Positions 23,609 to 33,529 of a stretch of 64,000 nucleotides of DNA are shown here, piece after piece. Every line of letters begins with the position of its first letter. Within the stretch, counting starts at the first letter, position 1. The notes under the pieces are model-generated. The model made no database searches, was not told the origin of the DNA, and saw nothing but the letters and a program-made list of their open reading frames with translations. This DNA comes from Lederbergia wuyishanensis (GTDB lineage Bacteria; Bacillota; Bacilli; Bacillales; Bacillaceae_C): assembly GCF_022900255.1 (NCBI RefSeq), contig NZ_JALIRM010000018.1:1-64000 (forward strand), given 5' to 3'. The position numbers and the translations under genes are program-made.

Positions 23609-24376
23609 TTAATCTACCATATGGTCGCTTCCGAAGAAGTTCTTAAACATTTGAATATTAGTCGCACGATTCATAGCGGCGATGGATGTAGTTAGAGGTA
23701 TTCCTTTTGGACATACTTCAACACAGTTTTGTGAGTTTCCACACTGAGAAATCCCGCCCTCATCCATTAACGCTTCAAGACGTTCATCTTTATTCATTGC
23801 TCCTGTTGGATGTGCGTTGTATAAGCGAACAAGTGAAAGGAATGCTGGACCAATAAAGTCCGTTTTGCTATTCACATTCGGACATGCTTCTAAGCAAACA
23901 CCACAAGTCATACATTTTGACAATTCATATGCCCATTGACGTCTGCGCTCAGGCATTCTTGGACCTGGACCAAGATCATACGTACCGTCGATCGGAATCC
24001 ATGCTTTAATTTTCTTTAATGAATCAAACATTCTACTTCTATCAATGACAAGGTCACGAACTACCGGGAAAGTATTCATAGGTGCTAACCGAATCGGTTG
24101 TTCAAGCTTATCGATAAGCGCTGTACATGATTGACGAGGCTGCCCATTAATCACCATCGAACAAGCTCCGCAAACCTCTTCCAAACAGTTCATGTCCCAA
24201 GCAATCGGAGTTGTTTTTTGGCCTTCAGCATTAACTGGATTTCGACGTATTTCCATTAACGCGGAAATTACGTTCATATTAGGGCGATAATCCAATACAA
24301 ATTTTTCCTCATACGGCTGAGATTCAGGATTATCTTGACGAGTTATGATAAAGGTGACCTTTTTATTTTCACTCAT
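23609..24376 (-). CDS. sdhB: succinate dehydrogenase iron-sulfur subunit
   Basis: The product has about 255 residues. The N-terminal ferredoxin-like domain has the 2Fe-2S ligands in CLEEVCGACSMVINGQPRQSC. The C-terminal domain has CMTCGVCLEACPN and CGNSQNCVEVCPKGIP for the 4Fe-4S and 3Fe-4S clusters. It passes electrons from SdhA flavin to SdhC heme and menaquinone. Its start overlaps the sdhA stop (TAATGATG), so translation is coupled; I take the second ATG, which matches homologs. It is the last gene of sdhCAB. Confidence 0.97.
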   Translation of the reverse strand: MSENKKVTFIITRQDNPESQPYEEKFVLDYRPNMNVISALMEIRRNPVNAEGQKTTPIAWDMNCLEEVCGACSMVINGQPRQSCTALIDKLEQPIRLAPMNTFPVVRDLVIDRSRMFDSLKKIKAWIPIDGTYDLGPGPRMPERRRQWAYELSKCMTCGVCLEACPNVNSKTDFIGPAFLSLVRLYNAHPTGAMNKDERLEALMDEGGISQCGNSQNCVEVCPKGIPLTTSIAAMNRATNIQMFKNFFGSDHMVD

Positions 24377-24378
24377 CA

Positions 24379-26139
24379 TTATTTCACTTCTTTCTGTTTT
24401 GAATAGTCTCGTTTACGAGGTTTAATGAGAGAAACATCCACATCCTCGTAGCTAAATTCAGGGTTATTTGAACTTGAATTATATTTTGCAATCGTTGTTT
24501 TTAACCATTCTTCATCATTACGATCTGGGAAATCAGGTTTGTAATGTGCACCACGGCTTTCATTACGGTTTAATGCACCGATTGTAATGATACGAGAAAG
24601 TTGAAGCATATTCCACAATTGTCTAGTAAATAATGCTCCTTGATTACTCCAGTTTTTCGTATCATTAATATTAATGTTTTTCCAACGTTCCATTAATTCA
24701 AGAATTTTATTGTCAGTTTCTTGCAATTTATCGTTGTAACGAACAACTGTAACATTGTTTGTCATCCATTCCCCAAGTTCCTTATGAATGACATACGCAT
24801 TTTCAGAACCATCCATGGATAAAATATTAGTATATTTTTCTTGCTCATGCTTTGCAGCACTTTCAAATAATGAAGATGAGAATGAATCAGAGCTTTTTTC
24901 TAGTCCTTTAATATACTTAACCGCTTCCGGCCCTGCTATCATTCCACCATAAACGGCAGATAGTAAAGAGTTCGCACCAAGACGATTGGCACCGTGTTGT
25001 GAATAATCACATTCACCTGCAGCAAATAATCCTTGAATATTTGTATGCTGCTCATAATCAACCCAAAGGCCACCCATTGAATAGTGAACGGCTGGGAAAA
25101 TTTTCATTGGTACTTTATGTGGATCTTCACCTGTGAATTTCTCATAAATTTCGATGATACCACCGAGCTTAACATCTAGTTCGTGTGGATCTTTATGAGA
25201 AAGATCTAGGTAAACCATGTTTTCCCCGTTAATTCCAAGTTTCTCATCTACGCAAACATGGAAAATTTCCCGTGTTGCAATATCACGAGGTACGAGGTTT
25301 CCGTATGCAGGATATTTTTCTTCCAAGAAGTACCATGGTTTTCCATCTTTATAAGTCCAAATTCTTCCGCCTTCTCCACGAGCAGATTCACTCATTAAGC
25401 GAAGTTTATCATCTCCAGGAATAGCTGTTGGATGGATTTGAATAAATTCACCATTTGCATAAGCTGCACCTTGCTGATACACAATAGAAGCAGCTGAACC
25501 TGTATTGATAACAGAGTTTGTAGATTTACCAAAAATGATTCCAGGTCCTCCAGTTGCCATGATAACAGCATCTGCCGGAAAAGATTTAATTTCCATAGAA
25601 GTCATGTTTTGTGCGACAATTCCACGACAAACACCTGCATCATCCTGAATAATACCTAAAAAGTCCCAACCTTCGTATTTATTAACGAGGCCAGCGACTT
25701 CATGGCGACGCACCTGCTCGTCCAATGCGTATAAGAGTTGCTGGCCAGTAGTCGCCCCAGCAAATGCAGTACGATGGTGCTGAGTTCCACCAAAACGACG
25801 GAAATCAAGCAAACCTTCAGGTGTTCTATTAAACATAACACCCATTCTATCGAATAAATTTATAATTCCAGGTGCAGCTTCACACATTGCCTTAACAGGT
25901 GGTTGGTTTGCTAAAAAGTCTCCACCATATACTGTATCGTCAAAATGGATCCAAGGTGAGTCCCCTTCACCCTTCGTATTTACTGCTCCATTAATTCCAC
26001 CCTGTGCACATACAGAGTGTGAACGTTTTACTGGTACTAGCGAGAAGAGATCTACTTGACTTCCCTCTTCTGCTATTTTTATTGTTGCCATCAAGCCGGC
26101 TAAGCCACCACCGACAACGATGATTTTTCCATTACTCAT
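24379..26139 (-). CDS. sdhA: succinate dehydrogenase flavoprotein subunit
   Basis: The product has 586 residues from the ATG at 26139, the same length as B. subtilis SdhA; the in-frame GTG at 26151 is too close to the AAAGGAG. FAD-binding GGGLAGL is followed by the covalent-flavin histidine in RSHSVCAQGGING, and the catalytic region FIQIHPTAIPGD and SARGEGGRIW. The conserved ANRLGANSLLSAVYGG completes the FAD site. It oxidises succinate to fumarate on the cytoplasmic face of the membrane. It is the middle gene of sdhCAB. Confidence 0.97.
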   Translation of the reverse strand: MSNGKIIVVGGGLAGLMATIKIAEEGSQVDLFSLVPVKRSHSVCAQGGINGAVNTKGEGDSPWIHFDDTVYGGDFLANQPPVKAMCEAAPGIINLFDRMGVMFNRTPEGLLDFRRFGGTQHHRTAFAGATTGQQLLYALDEQVRRHEVAGLVNKYEGWDFLGIIQDDAGVCRGIVAQNMTSMEIKSFPADAVIMATGGPGIIFGKSTNSVINTGSAASIVYQQGAAYANGEFIQIHPTAIPGDDKLRLMSESARGEGGRIWTYKDGKPWYFLEEKYPAYGNLVPRDIATREIFHVCVDEKLGINGENMVYLDLSHKDPHELDVKLGGIIEIYEKFTGEDPHKVPMKIFPAVHYSMGGLWVDYEQHTNIQGLFAAGECDYSQHGANRLGANSLLSAVYGGMIAGPEAVKYIKGLEKSSDSFSSSLFESAAKHEQEKYTNILSMDGSENAYVIHKELGEWMTNNVTVVRYNDKLQETDNKILELMERWKNININDTKNWSNQGALFTRQLWNMLQLSRIITIGALNRNESRGAHYKPDFPDRNDEEWLKTTIAKYNSSSNNPEFSYEDVDVSLIKPRKRDYSKQKEVK

Positions 26140-26183
26140 CGTATGACTCACTCCTTTTCACAGTTGTTAAATTCTTTAGCTCC

Positions 26184-26816
26184 TTATCCTACAAATAGTT
26201 CAGGATAAACAAATGCTAATGCCGCACGAATTCCGATTATTGAAATTACTACAAAGAACACACCCATAACCCATGAAGAAATTCTTTGGGAGGTTGGTGA
26301 TTGCGTAATTCCCCATCTAACAAGAAATGACCATAAACCATTAGATAGATGGAAAGTAGCTGAAAGAATTCCAATAAAGTATAAAACTAGTGCAACTGGA
26401 TTGGATAAAATATTCGCCATCATATCAAAATTTACTTCAACGTCAAAAAAGGCTTTCTGAATTCGAGTCTCCCAAACATGCCATGCAATAAAAGCCAATA
26501 ATATAACTCCTGTTATACGTTGAATGGTGAACATCCAATTTCGGAAAAAGCTTAATCTTGCTGGATTATTATTTGCCGTAAACGCAATGTAAAGCCCAAG
26601 AATTCCATGAAAAAGAATTGGTATGTAAATTACTGCGAATTCAAGGAAAATGACAAATGGAAGATTCCCCATAAATCCTGAAGCTCTATTAAATGCTTCT
26701 TCACCGCGTGTAGCGAAATGGTTGACAATTAAATGCTGCACTACAAATATTCCAACTGGGATTACACCCAATAAGGAATGCAGCCTACGCCAATAAAACT
26801 CATTTTTACCTGCCAC
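26184..26816 (-). CDS. sdhC: succinate dehydrogenase cytochrome b558 subunit
   Basis: The product has 210 residues with five predicted membrane helices, the Bacillus type of diheme anchor that replaces SdhC plus SdhD. It starts MAGKNEFYWRRLHSLLGVIP, with heme-ligand histidines in RLHSLLG, VVQHLIVNHFATRG, LFHGILG, AWHVWETRI and FHLSNGLW. It transfers electrons to menaquinone and anchors SdhAB. It is the first gene of the operon, with a sigma-A-type promoter about 110 bases upstream. Confidence 0.96.
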   Translation of the reverse strand: MAGKNEFYWRRLHSLLGVIPVGIFVVQHLIVNHFATRGEEAFNRASGFMGNLPFVIFLEFAVIYIPILFHGILGLYIAFTANNNPARLSFFRNWMFTIQRITGVILLAFIAWHVWETRIQKAFFDVEVNFDMMANILSNPVALVLYFIGILSATFHLSNGLWSFLVRWGITQSPTSQRISSWVMGVFFVVISIIGIRAALAFVYPELFVG

Positions 26817-26924
26817 AATTTACCCCCCTTAGTAGTTAAGCCTCTGTGCTGCAGACAATGTGTGTTCGAAATGAATCGGGTGTCAAACAACACAAAATGA
26901 TTATAACAATTATGTGACATATAC

Positions 26925-26953
26925 ATTCTACTCCCGACTTTCGGAAGCGTCAA
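26925..26953 (-). promoter_or_regulatory. sigma-A-type promoter of sdhCAB
   Basis: TTGACG (26948-26953) and TAGAAT (26925-26930) are separated by 17 bases on the minus strand, giving a roughly 100-base leader before sdhC. Confidence 0.65.
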
Positions 26954-27082
26954 GGCAACGGTTTCAGCTAATGTGCTATATTATATTTAATTCTCATATA
27001 TTAGTTCTGTCCAAAATCCAAATTATTTTTCAAAAAATCTTCTTATTGTATATAATAGGACATACAGAAAGAAGGGATTTTA

Positions 27083-27544
27083 GTGCATTCATCATTGAAA
27101 CAAGGACCTCAACATTCACCCGAAACTAACAGCTCAATGAATATTCCTGTTTTCGGATATGAATTGCTCCGGGATATATTAATTCCGGGAATTCTTGGCA
27201 AAGACACGCCCGAAATATCATATTGGGCTGGAAAACACCTTGCCCGTAAATTTCCACTTCTCTCTAGTAATGAAGTAATTTCCTTTTTCCAAGAATCTTC
27301 TTGGGGAGAACTTAATCTCTTAGAGGAAAACAAAAATGAGATGAAATACGAGCTCCAAGGAAATATAGTGGAAAGAAGAATTCAAATGAACTCCGAACCT
27401 TGCTTCACTCTCGAAGCAGGATTTATTGCAGAACAAATTCAAAATCAAAAACAATTTATGTGTGAAGCCTTTGCTGAGCTAATTAAAAAAAAGAATAAAG
27501 TTGTCTTTACAGTTCGTTGGGACCGGAAGGATCCAATACAATAA
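27083..27544 (+). CDS. yslB: YslB family protein (DUF2507)
   Basis: The product has 153 residues from a GTG with AGAAGGG seven bases upstream. It matches YslB in order: FGYELLRDILIPGILGKDTPEI, YWAGKHLARKFPL, FFQESSWGELNLLEENKNE, PCFTLEAGFIAEQIQ and the end VVFTVRWDRKDP. The fold resembles heme/NO-binding or V4R-type domains, but the function is unknown. It lies divergent to sdhC and convergent with lysC, as in B. subtilis. Confidence 0.92.
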   Translation: MHSSLKQGPQHSPETNSSMNIPVFGYELLRDILIPGILGKDTPEISYWAGKHLARKFPLLSSNEVISFFQESSWGELNLLEENKNEMKYELQGNIVERRIQMNSEPCFTLEAGFIAEQIQNQKQFMCEAFAELIKKKNKVVFTVRWDRKDPIQ

Positions 27545-27557
27545 GAAAAACATTTAG

Positions 27558-27593
27558 GCCGTTCAATCATCCAGATTGAACAGCCCTTTTTTT
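27558..27593 (+). terminator. terminator of yslB
   Basis: GGC-GTTCAATC (27558-27568) pairs with GATTGAAC-GCC (27574-27585), followed by eight Ts. Confidence 0.88.
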
Positions 27594-28825
27594 TATTGTA
27601 CTTCTCCAACAACTACTCCTAAATTGAATGCTTCGTGTAGAACCTGAGCAGCCTCAGTCATTTTATCTTCATTAATGACGGCAGATACTTTAATTTCTGA
27701 TGTGCTAACCATTTTAATTTGAATATTTTTATCCGCAAGCACTTGGAACATTTGCGCTGCAACACCAGGATTTGAAATCATCCCTGATCCAACAATAGAA
27801 ACCTTTGCTAATCCTGCTTCATATTCTATACTTTCAAATCCAATATTTTCTTTTTGATTTTCAAGCACGTTAACAGCTGCCTGACGCTCCTTATTTTTAA
27901 TAGAAAACGATAGATTTGTCTTATTTCCATCAGTTTGGCTTTGAATAATAATATCAACGTCAATTTGATTATTCGCAAGTTCTGAAAAAATAGCAGATAA
28001 TCCCGTCATTTCATTTTTTAAGCCAAAAATTGTTAATCTTGTCATATCTTTTTCAAATGCTACTCCTCTAACTACGAGGTTTTTCTCCATCGATACTTCC
28101 TCCTCAATAACTGTTCCTTCTTCATTTTCAGTACTCGATCTTACCTCTAATGGCACTCCATAATTTTTGGCAAATTCTACGGCTCGTGGATGTAGAACTC
28201 CAGCACCAAGATTAGCAAGTTCAAGCATTTCATCGTATGAAACGGATGGTAGCTTTCTTGCTTGCGGTACGTAGCGAGGGTCGGAAGTAAATACTCCTGT
28301 TACATCGGTACAGATGAGACAACGCTCAGCTCCAAGGGCTGCAGCTAATGCTACAGCAGTAGTGTCGGAACCACCTCTACCTAAAGTTGTAATTTCTCCG
28401 TCTTCAGTAACTCCTTGAAAGCCCGCAGCTACTATGACTTTTCCTGCATTTAATTTTTCTTTAATAGGTTCCGTCTTCACATCAACAATGCGAGCATTGG
28501 AATGTACTTTTTCTGTAACAATTCCTGCTTGCCAACCGGTAAATGATACGGCTGGAACTCCCATTTCTGTTAAAGCCATTGATAAAAGTGATATTGAAAC
28601 TTGTTCTCCGGTAGCAAGAAGCATATCCATTTCACGCTTTTCAGGACTATCCGTAATTTGACCTGCTAGTTCAAGAAGCTGGTCAGTAGTTTTTCCCATT
28701 GCAGAAACAACGACCACTACCTCTTTTCCTTCTTTTTTAAATGAAGCAATTCTCTTTGCGGCATTTTTAATTTTATCGGTAGTACTTAGTGATGAGCCGC
28801 CGAACTTGATGACAATTAAACCCAT
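27593..28825 (-). CDS. lysC: aspartokinase II, lysine-regulated
   Basis: The product has 410 residues. The amino-acid kinase domain shows IVIKFGGSSLST, VVVVSAMGKTTDQL, FTGWQAGI, TLGRGGSDTTAVALAAALGA and CTDVTGVFTSDPR. Two ACT domains follow (VSIVGSGMISNPGVAAQMF), which bind lysine for feedback inhibition. It phosphorylates aspartate, the first step toward lysine, diaminopimelate, threonine and methionine. An internal start giving the beta subunit is known in B. subtilis. It is controlled by a lysine riboswitch in its leader. Confidence 0.96.
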   Translation of the reverse strand: MGLIVIKFGGSSLSTTDKIKNAAKRIASFKKEGKEVVVVVSAMGKTTDQLLELAGQITDSPEKREMDMLLATGEQVSISLLSMALTEMGVPAVSFTGWQAGIVTEKVHSNARIVDVKTEPIKEKLNAGKVIVAAGFQGVTEDGEITTLGRGGSDTTAVALAAALGAERCLICTDVTGVFTSDPRYVPQARKLPSVSYDEMLELANLGAGVLHPRAVEFAKNYGVPLEVRSSTENEEGTVIEEEVSMEKNLVVRGVAFEKDMTRLTIFGLKNEMTGLSAIFSELANNQIDVDIIIQSQTDGNKTNLSFSIKNKERQAAVNVLENQKENIGFESIEYEAGLAKVSIVGSGMISNPGVAAQMFQVLADKNIQIKMVSTSEIKVSAVINEDKMTEAAQVLHEAFNLGVVVGEVQ

Positions 28826-29013
28826 GATCCTGCCTTCCTTCTAAAAGTAATATAAGGCTCTTTTCTTAAACTTTATTGCATGTGGATAGAATATTATATT
28901 TCGATTTTTCTAGTAAAATTTAGGTGAAATAATAAGGCTACAGCCACAAAACCTATAAATATTCTAGCTTTAAAGCTAAATCCGCAGGGCAAAATAAAAG
29001 AGAAAATTACCTA

Positions 29014-29048
29014 AATAAAAAAGCAATGAGCATTATACTCATTGCTTG
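29014..29048 (-). terminator. riboswitch-controlled terminator of the lysC leader
   Basis: AAGCAATGAG (29021-29030) pairs with CTCATTGCTT (29039-29048), followed on the minus strand by a T-run. It sits just downstream of the lysine-binding RNA and about 190 bases before lysC. Confidence 0.88.
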
Positions 29049-29074
29049 TGACTCGAAACTTAAAAATAATCACA

Positions 29075-29258
29075 ACATGAGATAGCTCTCCAAAAGGATA
29101 TTATCCATTTTGACAATCCTACATTTCTTAAACGTAGGACCAGCAGAAAAGAATAAGGAGTTACTTTTCTACTTCGGCAAACTATCCCTTTCAAAACCAG
29201 TCATTGAACCCCTTCTTCTCATGATTCCTACTTTTGATGTTTGCAACCTCTATCGATA
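29075..29258 (-). ncRNA. lysine riboswitch (L box) of lysC
   Basis: Read on the minus strand the leader contains the L-box landmarks in order: GATAGAGGTTGCAAAC, AAAAGTAGG, CATGAGAAGAAGGGG, GTTTGCCGAAGTAG, CTGCTGGTCCTAC, AGGATTGTCA and the closing GGAGAGCTATC. Lysine binding is expected to favour the downstream terminator and shut off lysC. A small open frame on the plus strand across this region is only a shadow. Confidence 0.92.
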
Positions 29259-29274
29259 CTATGAAATTGGAACA

Positions 29275-29303
29275 ATTATAACATTGAGATAATAAATACT
29301 CAA
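29275..29303 (-). promoter_or_regulatory. sigma-A-type promoter of lysC
   Basis: TTGAGT (29298-29303), 17 bases, TATAAT (29275-29280) on the minus strand, directly upstream of the lysine riboswitch and directly downstream of uvrC. Confidence 0.8.
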
Positions 29304-29306
29304 TAG

Positions 29307-31079
29307 CTATTTGTCTAAATGATTTTTTAAATTCTCAGCTATATTTTGTGGAATTCCTAATTTAACAATATCCTCAACTGTCGCTTCCTTCATTTTTTTC
29401 AATGATCCAAAATGGCGCAGTAGAGCCTTTTTTCTTACTGGACCAATCCCTTCAATATCATCAAGGATAGATTGAAATGCAGATTTCCCTCTTAATTGTC
29501 TATGAAAAGTTATGGCAAATCTATGAACTTCATCTTGTATTCTTTGTAGTAAGTAAAATTCTTGACTATTTCGTTCCAAAGGTACAATTTCAAGTGGATT
29601 ACCAAATAATAATTGGGAAGTCCGATGCTTTTCATCCTTTGCAAGTCCTGCAATTGGAATGTCCAAATTCAATTCGTTTACCAATATTTCTTTTGCCGCA
29701 TCAATTTGACCTTTACCGCCATCAATGATGATTAAATCTGGAAGAGGGAGGTTTTCTTTGAGAACCCTAGTATATCTTCTTCTAATTACCTCACGCATAG
29801 ATTCGTAATCATCGGGGCCTTTAACAGTCTTAATTTTATATTTTCGATATTCCTTTTTATTGGGTTTTCCATCTATGAACACTACAAGCGCCGATACTGG
29901 ATCAGCACCTTGTATATTTGAGTTATCAAAAGCCTCTATTCGATGCGGAGTATATATTTGCATAGCTTCTCCGAGACTATCAATTGCACCGATTGTCCGT
30001 TCTTCGTCCTTTTCAATTAAAGCAAATTTTTCTTGCAAAGCGATATGAGCATTTTTTGTTGCCAGGTTTACCAGCTCTTTTTTTTGCCCTTTTTTTGGCT
30101 GTATAACTTTTACTTCTAATAATTGTTCGGCTAACTGGTAGTTAGCAAATTCAGGAAGAAGAATTTCTTTCGGTTTAAAATGGTTTGTTTGAGAGTAAAA
30201 TTGCCCTAGAAAAGTTAAGAATTCTTCCTCATGTTCACTATAAACCGGAAAAAGAGATACATCCCTTTCAATCAACTTCCCTTGTCTTATAAAAAATACT
30301 TGTACGCACATCCAACCTTTGTCCATTGAAAATCCAAACACATCACGATCTGTAAAATCGGATGACATCATTGTTTGCTTTTCCATTGTTGTCTCAATAT
30401 GTGCAATTTGGTCACGAAATTCTTTTGCCCTTTCAAACTCGAGGTTTTCAGATGCTTCATGCATCTTTTTTTCCAAATCTTTTTTTATGGACGTAAAGCC
30501 GCCATTTAAAAATTTCGTTATTTCATCCGTCATTTGTTTGTAAGTCTCAGAAAAAACTTCGTTTACACAAGGTGCAAGACATTGTCCAAGATGGTAGTAA
30601 AGGCAAACACGATCAGGAAGAGTTTGGCATTTTCTTAAAGGATAGAGCCGATCGAGAAGTTTTTTTGTTTCATTTGCAGAATAGGCATTCGGATACGGCC
30701 CAAAATACTTACTTTTATCCTTCTTTATCTTCCGAGTAATAATTAATCTAGGATGCCTTTCGTTTGTTAATTTAATATATGGGAAGCTCTTATCATCCTT
30801 AAGCATAATGTTATATTTCGGACTGTGCTTTTTAATTAAATTCATTTCTAAAATTAATGCTTCTATATCTGATGCAGTTACTATATATTCAAAATCCTCA
30901 ATCTCATTGACAAGCCTCTGTGTTTTTGTATCATGTGAACCTGTAAAATAGGAGCGTACTCTATTTTTTAATACTTTTGCTTTACCAATATAAATAATGG
31001 TATCTTGCCGATCTTTCATGATATAACAACCTGGCTGGTCAGGCAAAATTTCTAATTTATGTTTAATTATCTCGTTCAT
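29307..31079 (-). CDS. uvrC: UvrABC excinuclease subunit C
   Basis: The product has 590 residues from the ATG at 31079 with GGGGTGAT upstream. The GIY-YIG domain is at the N-terminus ([30 protein letters not shown]). A UvrB-interacting UVR motif lies around [24 protein letters not shown]. The RNase-H-like 5' nuclease domain shows [16 protein letters not shown] and [10 protein letters not shown]-terminal helix-hairpin-helix motifs end the protein ([19 protein letters not shown]). It makes both incisions around bulky DNA lesions. Confidence 0.97.
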   Translation of the reverse strand: MNEIIKHKLEILPDQPGCYIMKDRQDTIIYIGKAKVLKNRVRSYFTGSHDTKTQRLVNEIEDFEYIVTASDIEALILEMNLIKKHSPKYNIMLKDDKSFPYIKLTNERHPRLIITRKIKKDKSKYFGPYPNAYSANETKKLLDRLYPLRKCQTLPDRVCLYYHLGQCLAPCVNEVFSETYKQMTDEITKFLNGGFTSIKKDLEKKMHEASENLEFERAKEFRDQIAHIETTMEKQTMMSSDFTDRDVFGFSMDKGWMCVQVFFIRQGKLIERDVSLFPVYSEHEEEFLTFLGQFYSQTNHFKPKEILLPEFANYQLAEQLLEVKVIQPKKGQKKELVNLATKNAHIALQEKFALIEKDEERTIGAIDSLGEAMQIYTPHRIEAFDNSNIQGADPVSALVVFIDGKPNKKEYRKYKIKTVKGPDDYESMREVIRRRYTRVLKENLPLPDLIIIDGGKGQIDAAKEILVNELNLDIPIAGLAKDEKHRTSQLLFGNPLEIVPLERNSQEFYLLQRIQDEVHRFAITFHRQLRGKSAFQSILDDIEGIGPVRKKALLRHFGSLKKMKEATVEDIVKLGIPQNIAENLKNHLDK

Positions 31080-31299
31080 AATATCACCCCTATATACCCA
31101 ACCCATAACATATAATTATTATATCATGAAAAACGCAAGGAGCCTGCTATCTTCTACAAGCAAATGTTCTGTTAGGTAAAAAGTAGTTTTTTTTGACTTT
31201 TTGCATTGAGAGGTCTCTGAACCCCTATCGATGCTGCCTAGAGTTGGTCAAGAAAAGTCTTATTCAAATACTCATTCAAAAAAATATCTTAAACGATAA

Positions 31300-31327
31300 A
31301 AAATCCGAGCTATAAAGCCCGGATTTT
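31300..31327 (-). terminator. terminator of trxA
   Basis: AAAATCCGAGC pairs with GCCCGGATTTT (one mismatch) around TATAAA, followed by T-rich sequence on the minus strand. Confidence 0.85.
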
Positions 31328-31334
31328 CAAAGTT

Positions 31335-31649
31335 TTAAAGATGTTTATTTACTAATTCAGCAAGTGCTTCTTTTGGTTGAAAGCCGACAGTTTTATCGAC
31401 AAGTTCACCGTTTTTGAAAACTACCAATGTCGGGATACTCATGATGCCGAATTTACTTGTAGTTTCTTGGTTTTCATCAATGTCTAATTTAACGATTTTT
31501 GCTTTTCCGTCAAGTTCTGCATCCAATTCCTCCAAAACAGGAGCAATCATTTTACAAGGACCACACCATTGTGCCCAAAAATCTACTAATACTACACCTT
31601 CGCTTGTTTCAGTTGAAAAAGTTTCATCTGTTGCGTGAGTAATTGCCAT
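31335..31649 (-). CDS. trxA: thioredoxin
   Basis: The product has 104 residues with the redox motif [17 protein letters not shown] and the cis-proline loop [12 protein letters not shown]. It is the general cytoplasmic disulfide reductant, recycled by thioredoxin reductase. It lies after etfA as in B. subtilis and has its own terminator. Confidence 0.98.
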   Translation of the reverse strand: MAITHATDETFSTETSEGVVLVDFWAQWCGPCKMIAPVLEELDAELDGKAKIVKLDIDENQETTSKFGIMSIPTLVVFKNGELVDKTVGFQPKEALAELVNKHL

Positions 31650-31728
31650 ATGTTATACCTCCTTAATATATACATTCAAAACCTAGCGCAAGTATATCAT
31701 CATCCATTCAAACGTGCTATCTTTTTGC

Positions 31729-32712
31729 TCAGCTTTGAGTTCCTTCTTTTATCCTGCGAAATTCCTCTGTTAAAAGTGGTACAACTTCAAAAAGATCTCC
31801 AACAATGCCATAATCCGCTACATTGAATATATTTGCCTCTGGATCTTTATTAATTGCTACAATTACTTTCGAATTGGACATGCCTGCCAAATGTTGAATA
31901 GCTCCTGATATTCCACATGCAATATACAAATCTGGAGTCACTACTTTACCAGTTTGCCCTATTTGCAAGGAATAATCACAATAGTCCGCATCACACGCTC
32001 CACGGGAAGCACCTACAGCTCCACCTAGTACATCCGCTAATTCTAGTAGAGGTTCAAAGCCTTCAGCACTCTTTACTCCCCGGCCACCTGCAATAATGAC
32101 TTTTGCCTCCGATAAGTCAACACCTTCACTCGTTTTCTTTACTACCTCTTTAATAATAGTTCGTATATCTTTTATTTCAACAGATACAGATTGGATTTCA
32201 CCCGTTTTATTTTTATCTTTACTTAATGGTTCAATATTATTTGGTCGTATTGTAATGAATATTGTACCTTCAATTATTTTTTTCTTTTCAAATGCTTTTC
32301 CAGAGAAGATTGGTCTTGTAAAAACTATGTCTCCATCTTTTTCTTCAATTGCAGTGACATCAGAAATAAGACCTATATTTAGTTTGCTTGCAATTTTTGG
32401 AGAAAGATCCTTACCAAGTGCCGTATGACCAAAAACAATTCCTTCAGGATTTTCTTGTTCAATAATATTAAGGAGAGCCTGAGAGTATCCATCCGAAGTA
32501 TAATGTTTAAGCTTTTCATCTTCGACAGTTAGAACACGATCAGCCCCATATTGAAACATTTCATTAGCTTGACCGTCTATTTTATCTCCGACTAAAACGG
32601 CAATGACTTCACCACCGTTAGCAATTTGTTTCCCTGCTGAAATTGCTTCAAATGACACATTTCTTAAAGAACCATCTCGTAATTCACCGAGTACAAGTAC
32701 TTTTTTTGCCAT
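31729..32712 (-). CDS. etfA: electron transfer flavoprotein alpha subunit
   Basis: The product has 327 residues. The C-terminal FAD-binding region is clear: IIAGGRGVKSAEGFE, GAVGASRGACDADYCDYSLQIGQTGKVVTPDLYIACGISGAIQHLAGM and NKDPEANIF. It binds FAD at the interface with EtfB and passes electrons from acyl-CoA dehydrogenases to the quinone pool. It is the last gene of the fadR-fadB-etfB-etfA operon, 12 bases after etfB. Confidence 0.96.
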   Translation of the reverse strand: MAKKVLVLGELRDGSLRNVSFEAISAGKQIANGGEVIAVLVGDKIDGQANEMFQYGADRVLTVEDEKLKHYTSDGYSQALLNIIEQENPEGIVFGHTALGKDLSPKIASKLNIGLISDVTAIEEKDGDIVFTRPIFSGKAFEKKKIIEGTIFITIRPNNIEPLSKDKNKTGEIQSVSVEIKDIRTIIKEVVKKTSEGVDLSEAKVIIAGGRGVKSAEGFEPLLELADVLGGAVGASRGACDADYCDYSLQIGQTGKVVTPDLYIACGISGAIQHLAGMSNSKVIVAINKDPEANIFNVADYGIVGDLFEVVPLLTEEFRRIKEGTQS

Positions 32713-32724
32713 CTCAATCCCTCC

Positions 32725-33489
32725 TCAAACTAACTTATTTAACAAACCTGCAAGTTCCTTTACTTGCGTTTCAATATCACCTTCTAATATTCTTCCAGCA
32801 TCTTTTGCAGGTGGAAGGAAAATTTCAATTGTTTTTGTTTTCGCGATAACATCATCTTCATCTAAATCTAAATCATCTAGTTCAAGCTCTTCTAAAGGTT
32901 TTTTACGAGCTTTCATAATTCCAGGAAGTGATGGATAGCGTGGATCATTCAAACCTTGCTGAGCTGTTACTAAGAGAGGCAAAGATGTCTCAATAATTTC
33001 GGAATTACCTTCAACATCTCGAGTTAATAACACTTTTTCACCCATAATTTCTAGCTTAGTAATCGTCGTAACGTAGGGGATTCCTAATATGTCTGCAACC
33101 CGGGGGCCTATTTGTCCTGAACCTCCATCTATTGCAACATTTCCAGAAAGAATTAAATCTGCTTCCTTATCTTTTAAATATTCACCGATAATAGTAGAGA
33201 CTGTATATTGGTCGGATTCCTCAATATCATCTTCTATATTGATTAATACAGCCTTATCAGCCCCCATTGCCAAGGCTGTTCTAAGCTGTTTTTCCGCTTC
33301 TTCTCCGTCTACAGTTAAAATCGTTACCTCTCCACCGTGTTCATCACGAACCCTAATGGCTTCTTCAATTGCGTATTCATCGTACGGATTAATAATAAAT
33401 TCTGCTCCATCATCGTTTATTTTCCCGCCAGAAATTGAAATTCTTTCTTCCGTATCAAAGGTTCTTTTCATGATTACAAAAATATTCAT
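32725..33489 (-). CDS. etfB: electron transfer flavoprotein beta subunit
   Basis: The product has 254 residues beginning MNIFVIMKRTFDTEERI, followed by NPYDEYAIEEAIRVRDEHGG, ALAMGADKAVLI, LSGNVAIDGGSGQIGPRVAD and the EtfB signature region with DPRYPSLPGIMKARKKPLE. It binds AMP and pairs with EtfA. Its genes follow fadB in the fatty-acid oxidation operon. Confidence 0.96.
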   Translation of the reverse strand: MNIFVIMKRTFDTEERISISGGKINDDGAEFIINPYDEYAIEEAIRVRDEHGGEVTILTVDGEEAEKQLRTALAMGADKAVLINIEDDIEESDQYTVSTIIGEYLKDKEADLILSGNVAIDGGSGQIGPRVADILGIPYVTTITKLEIMGEKVLLTRDVEGNSEIIETSLPLLVTAQQGLNDPRYPSLPGIMKARKKPLEELELDDLDLDEDDVIAKTKTIEIFLPPAKDAGRILEGDIETQVKELAGLLNKLV

Positions 33490-33529
33490 TTAACGACCCT
33501 CCTAAAATAGGAATCTATTTGGAATTCGA

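Noticed and set aside
29110-29292. 60-codon plus-strand frame upstream of lysC
   Set aside because: It is the reverse strand of the lysine riboswitch and has no protein-like features or ribosome site.
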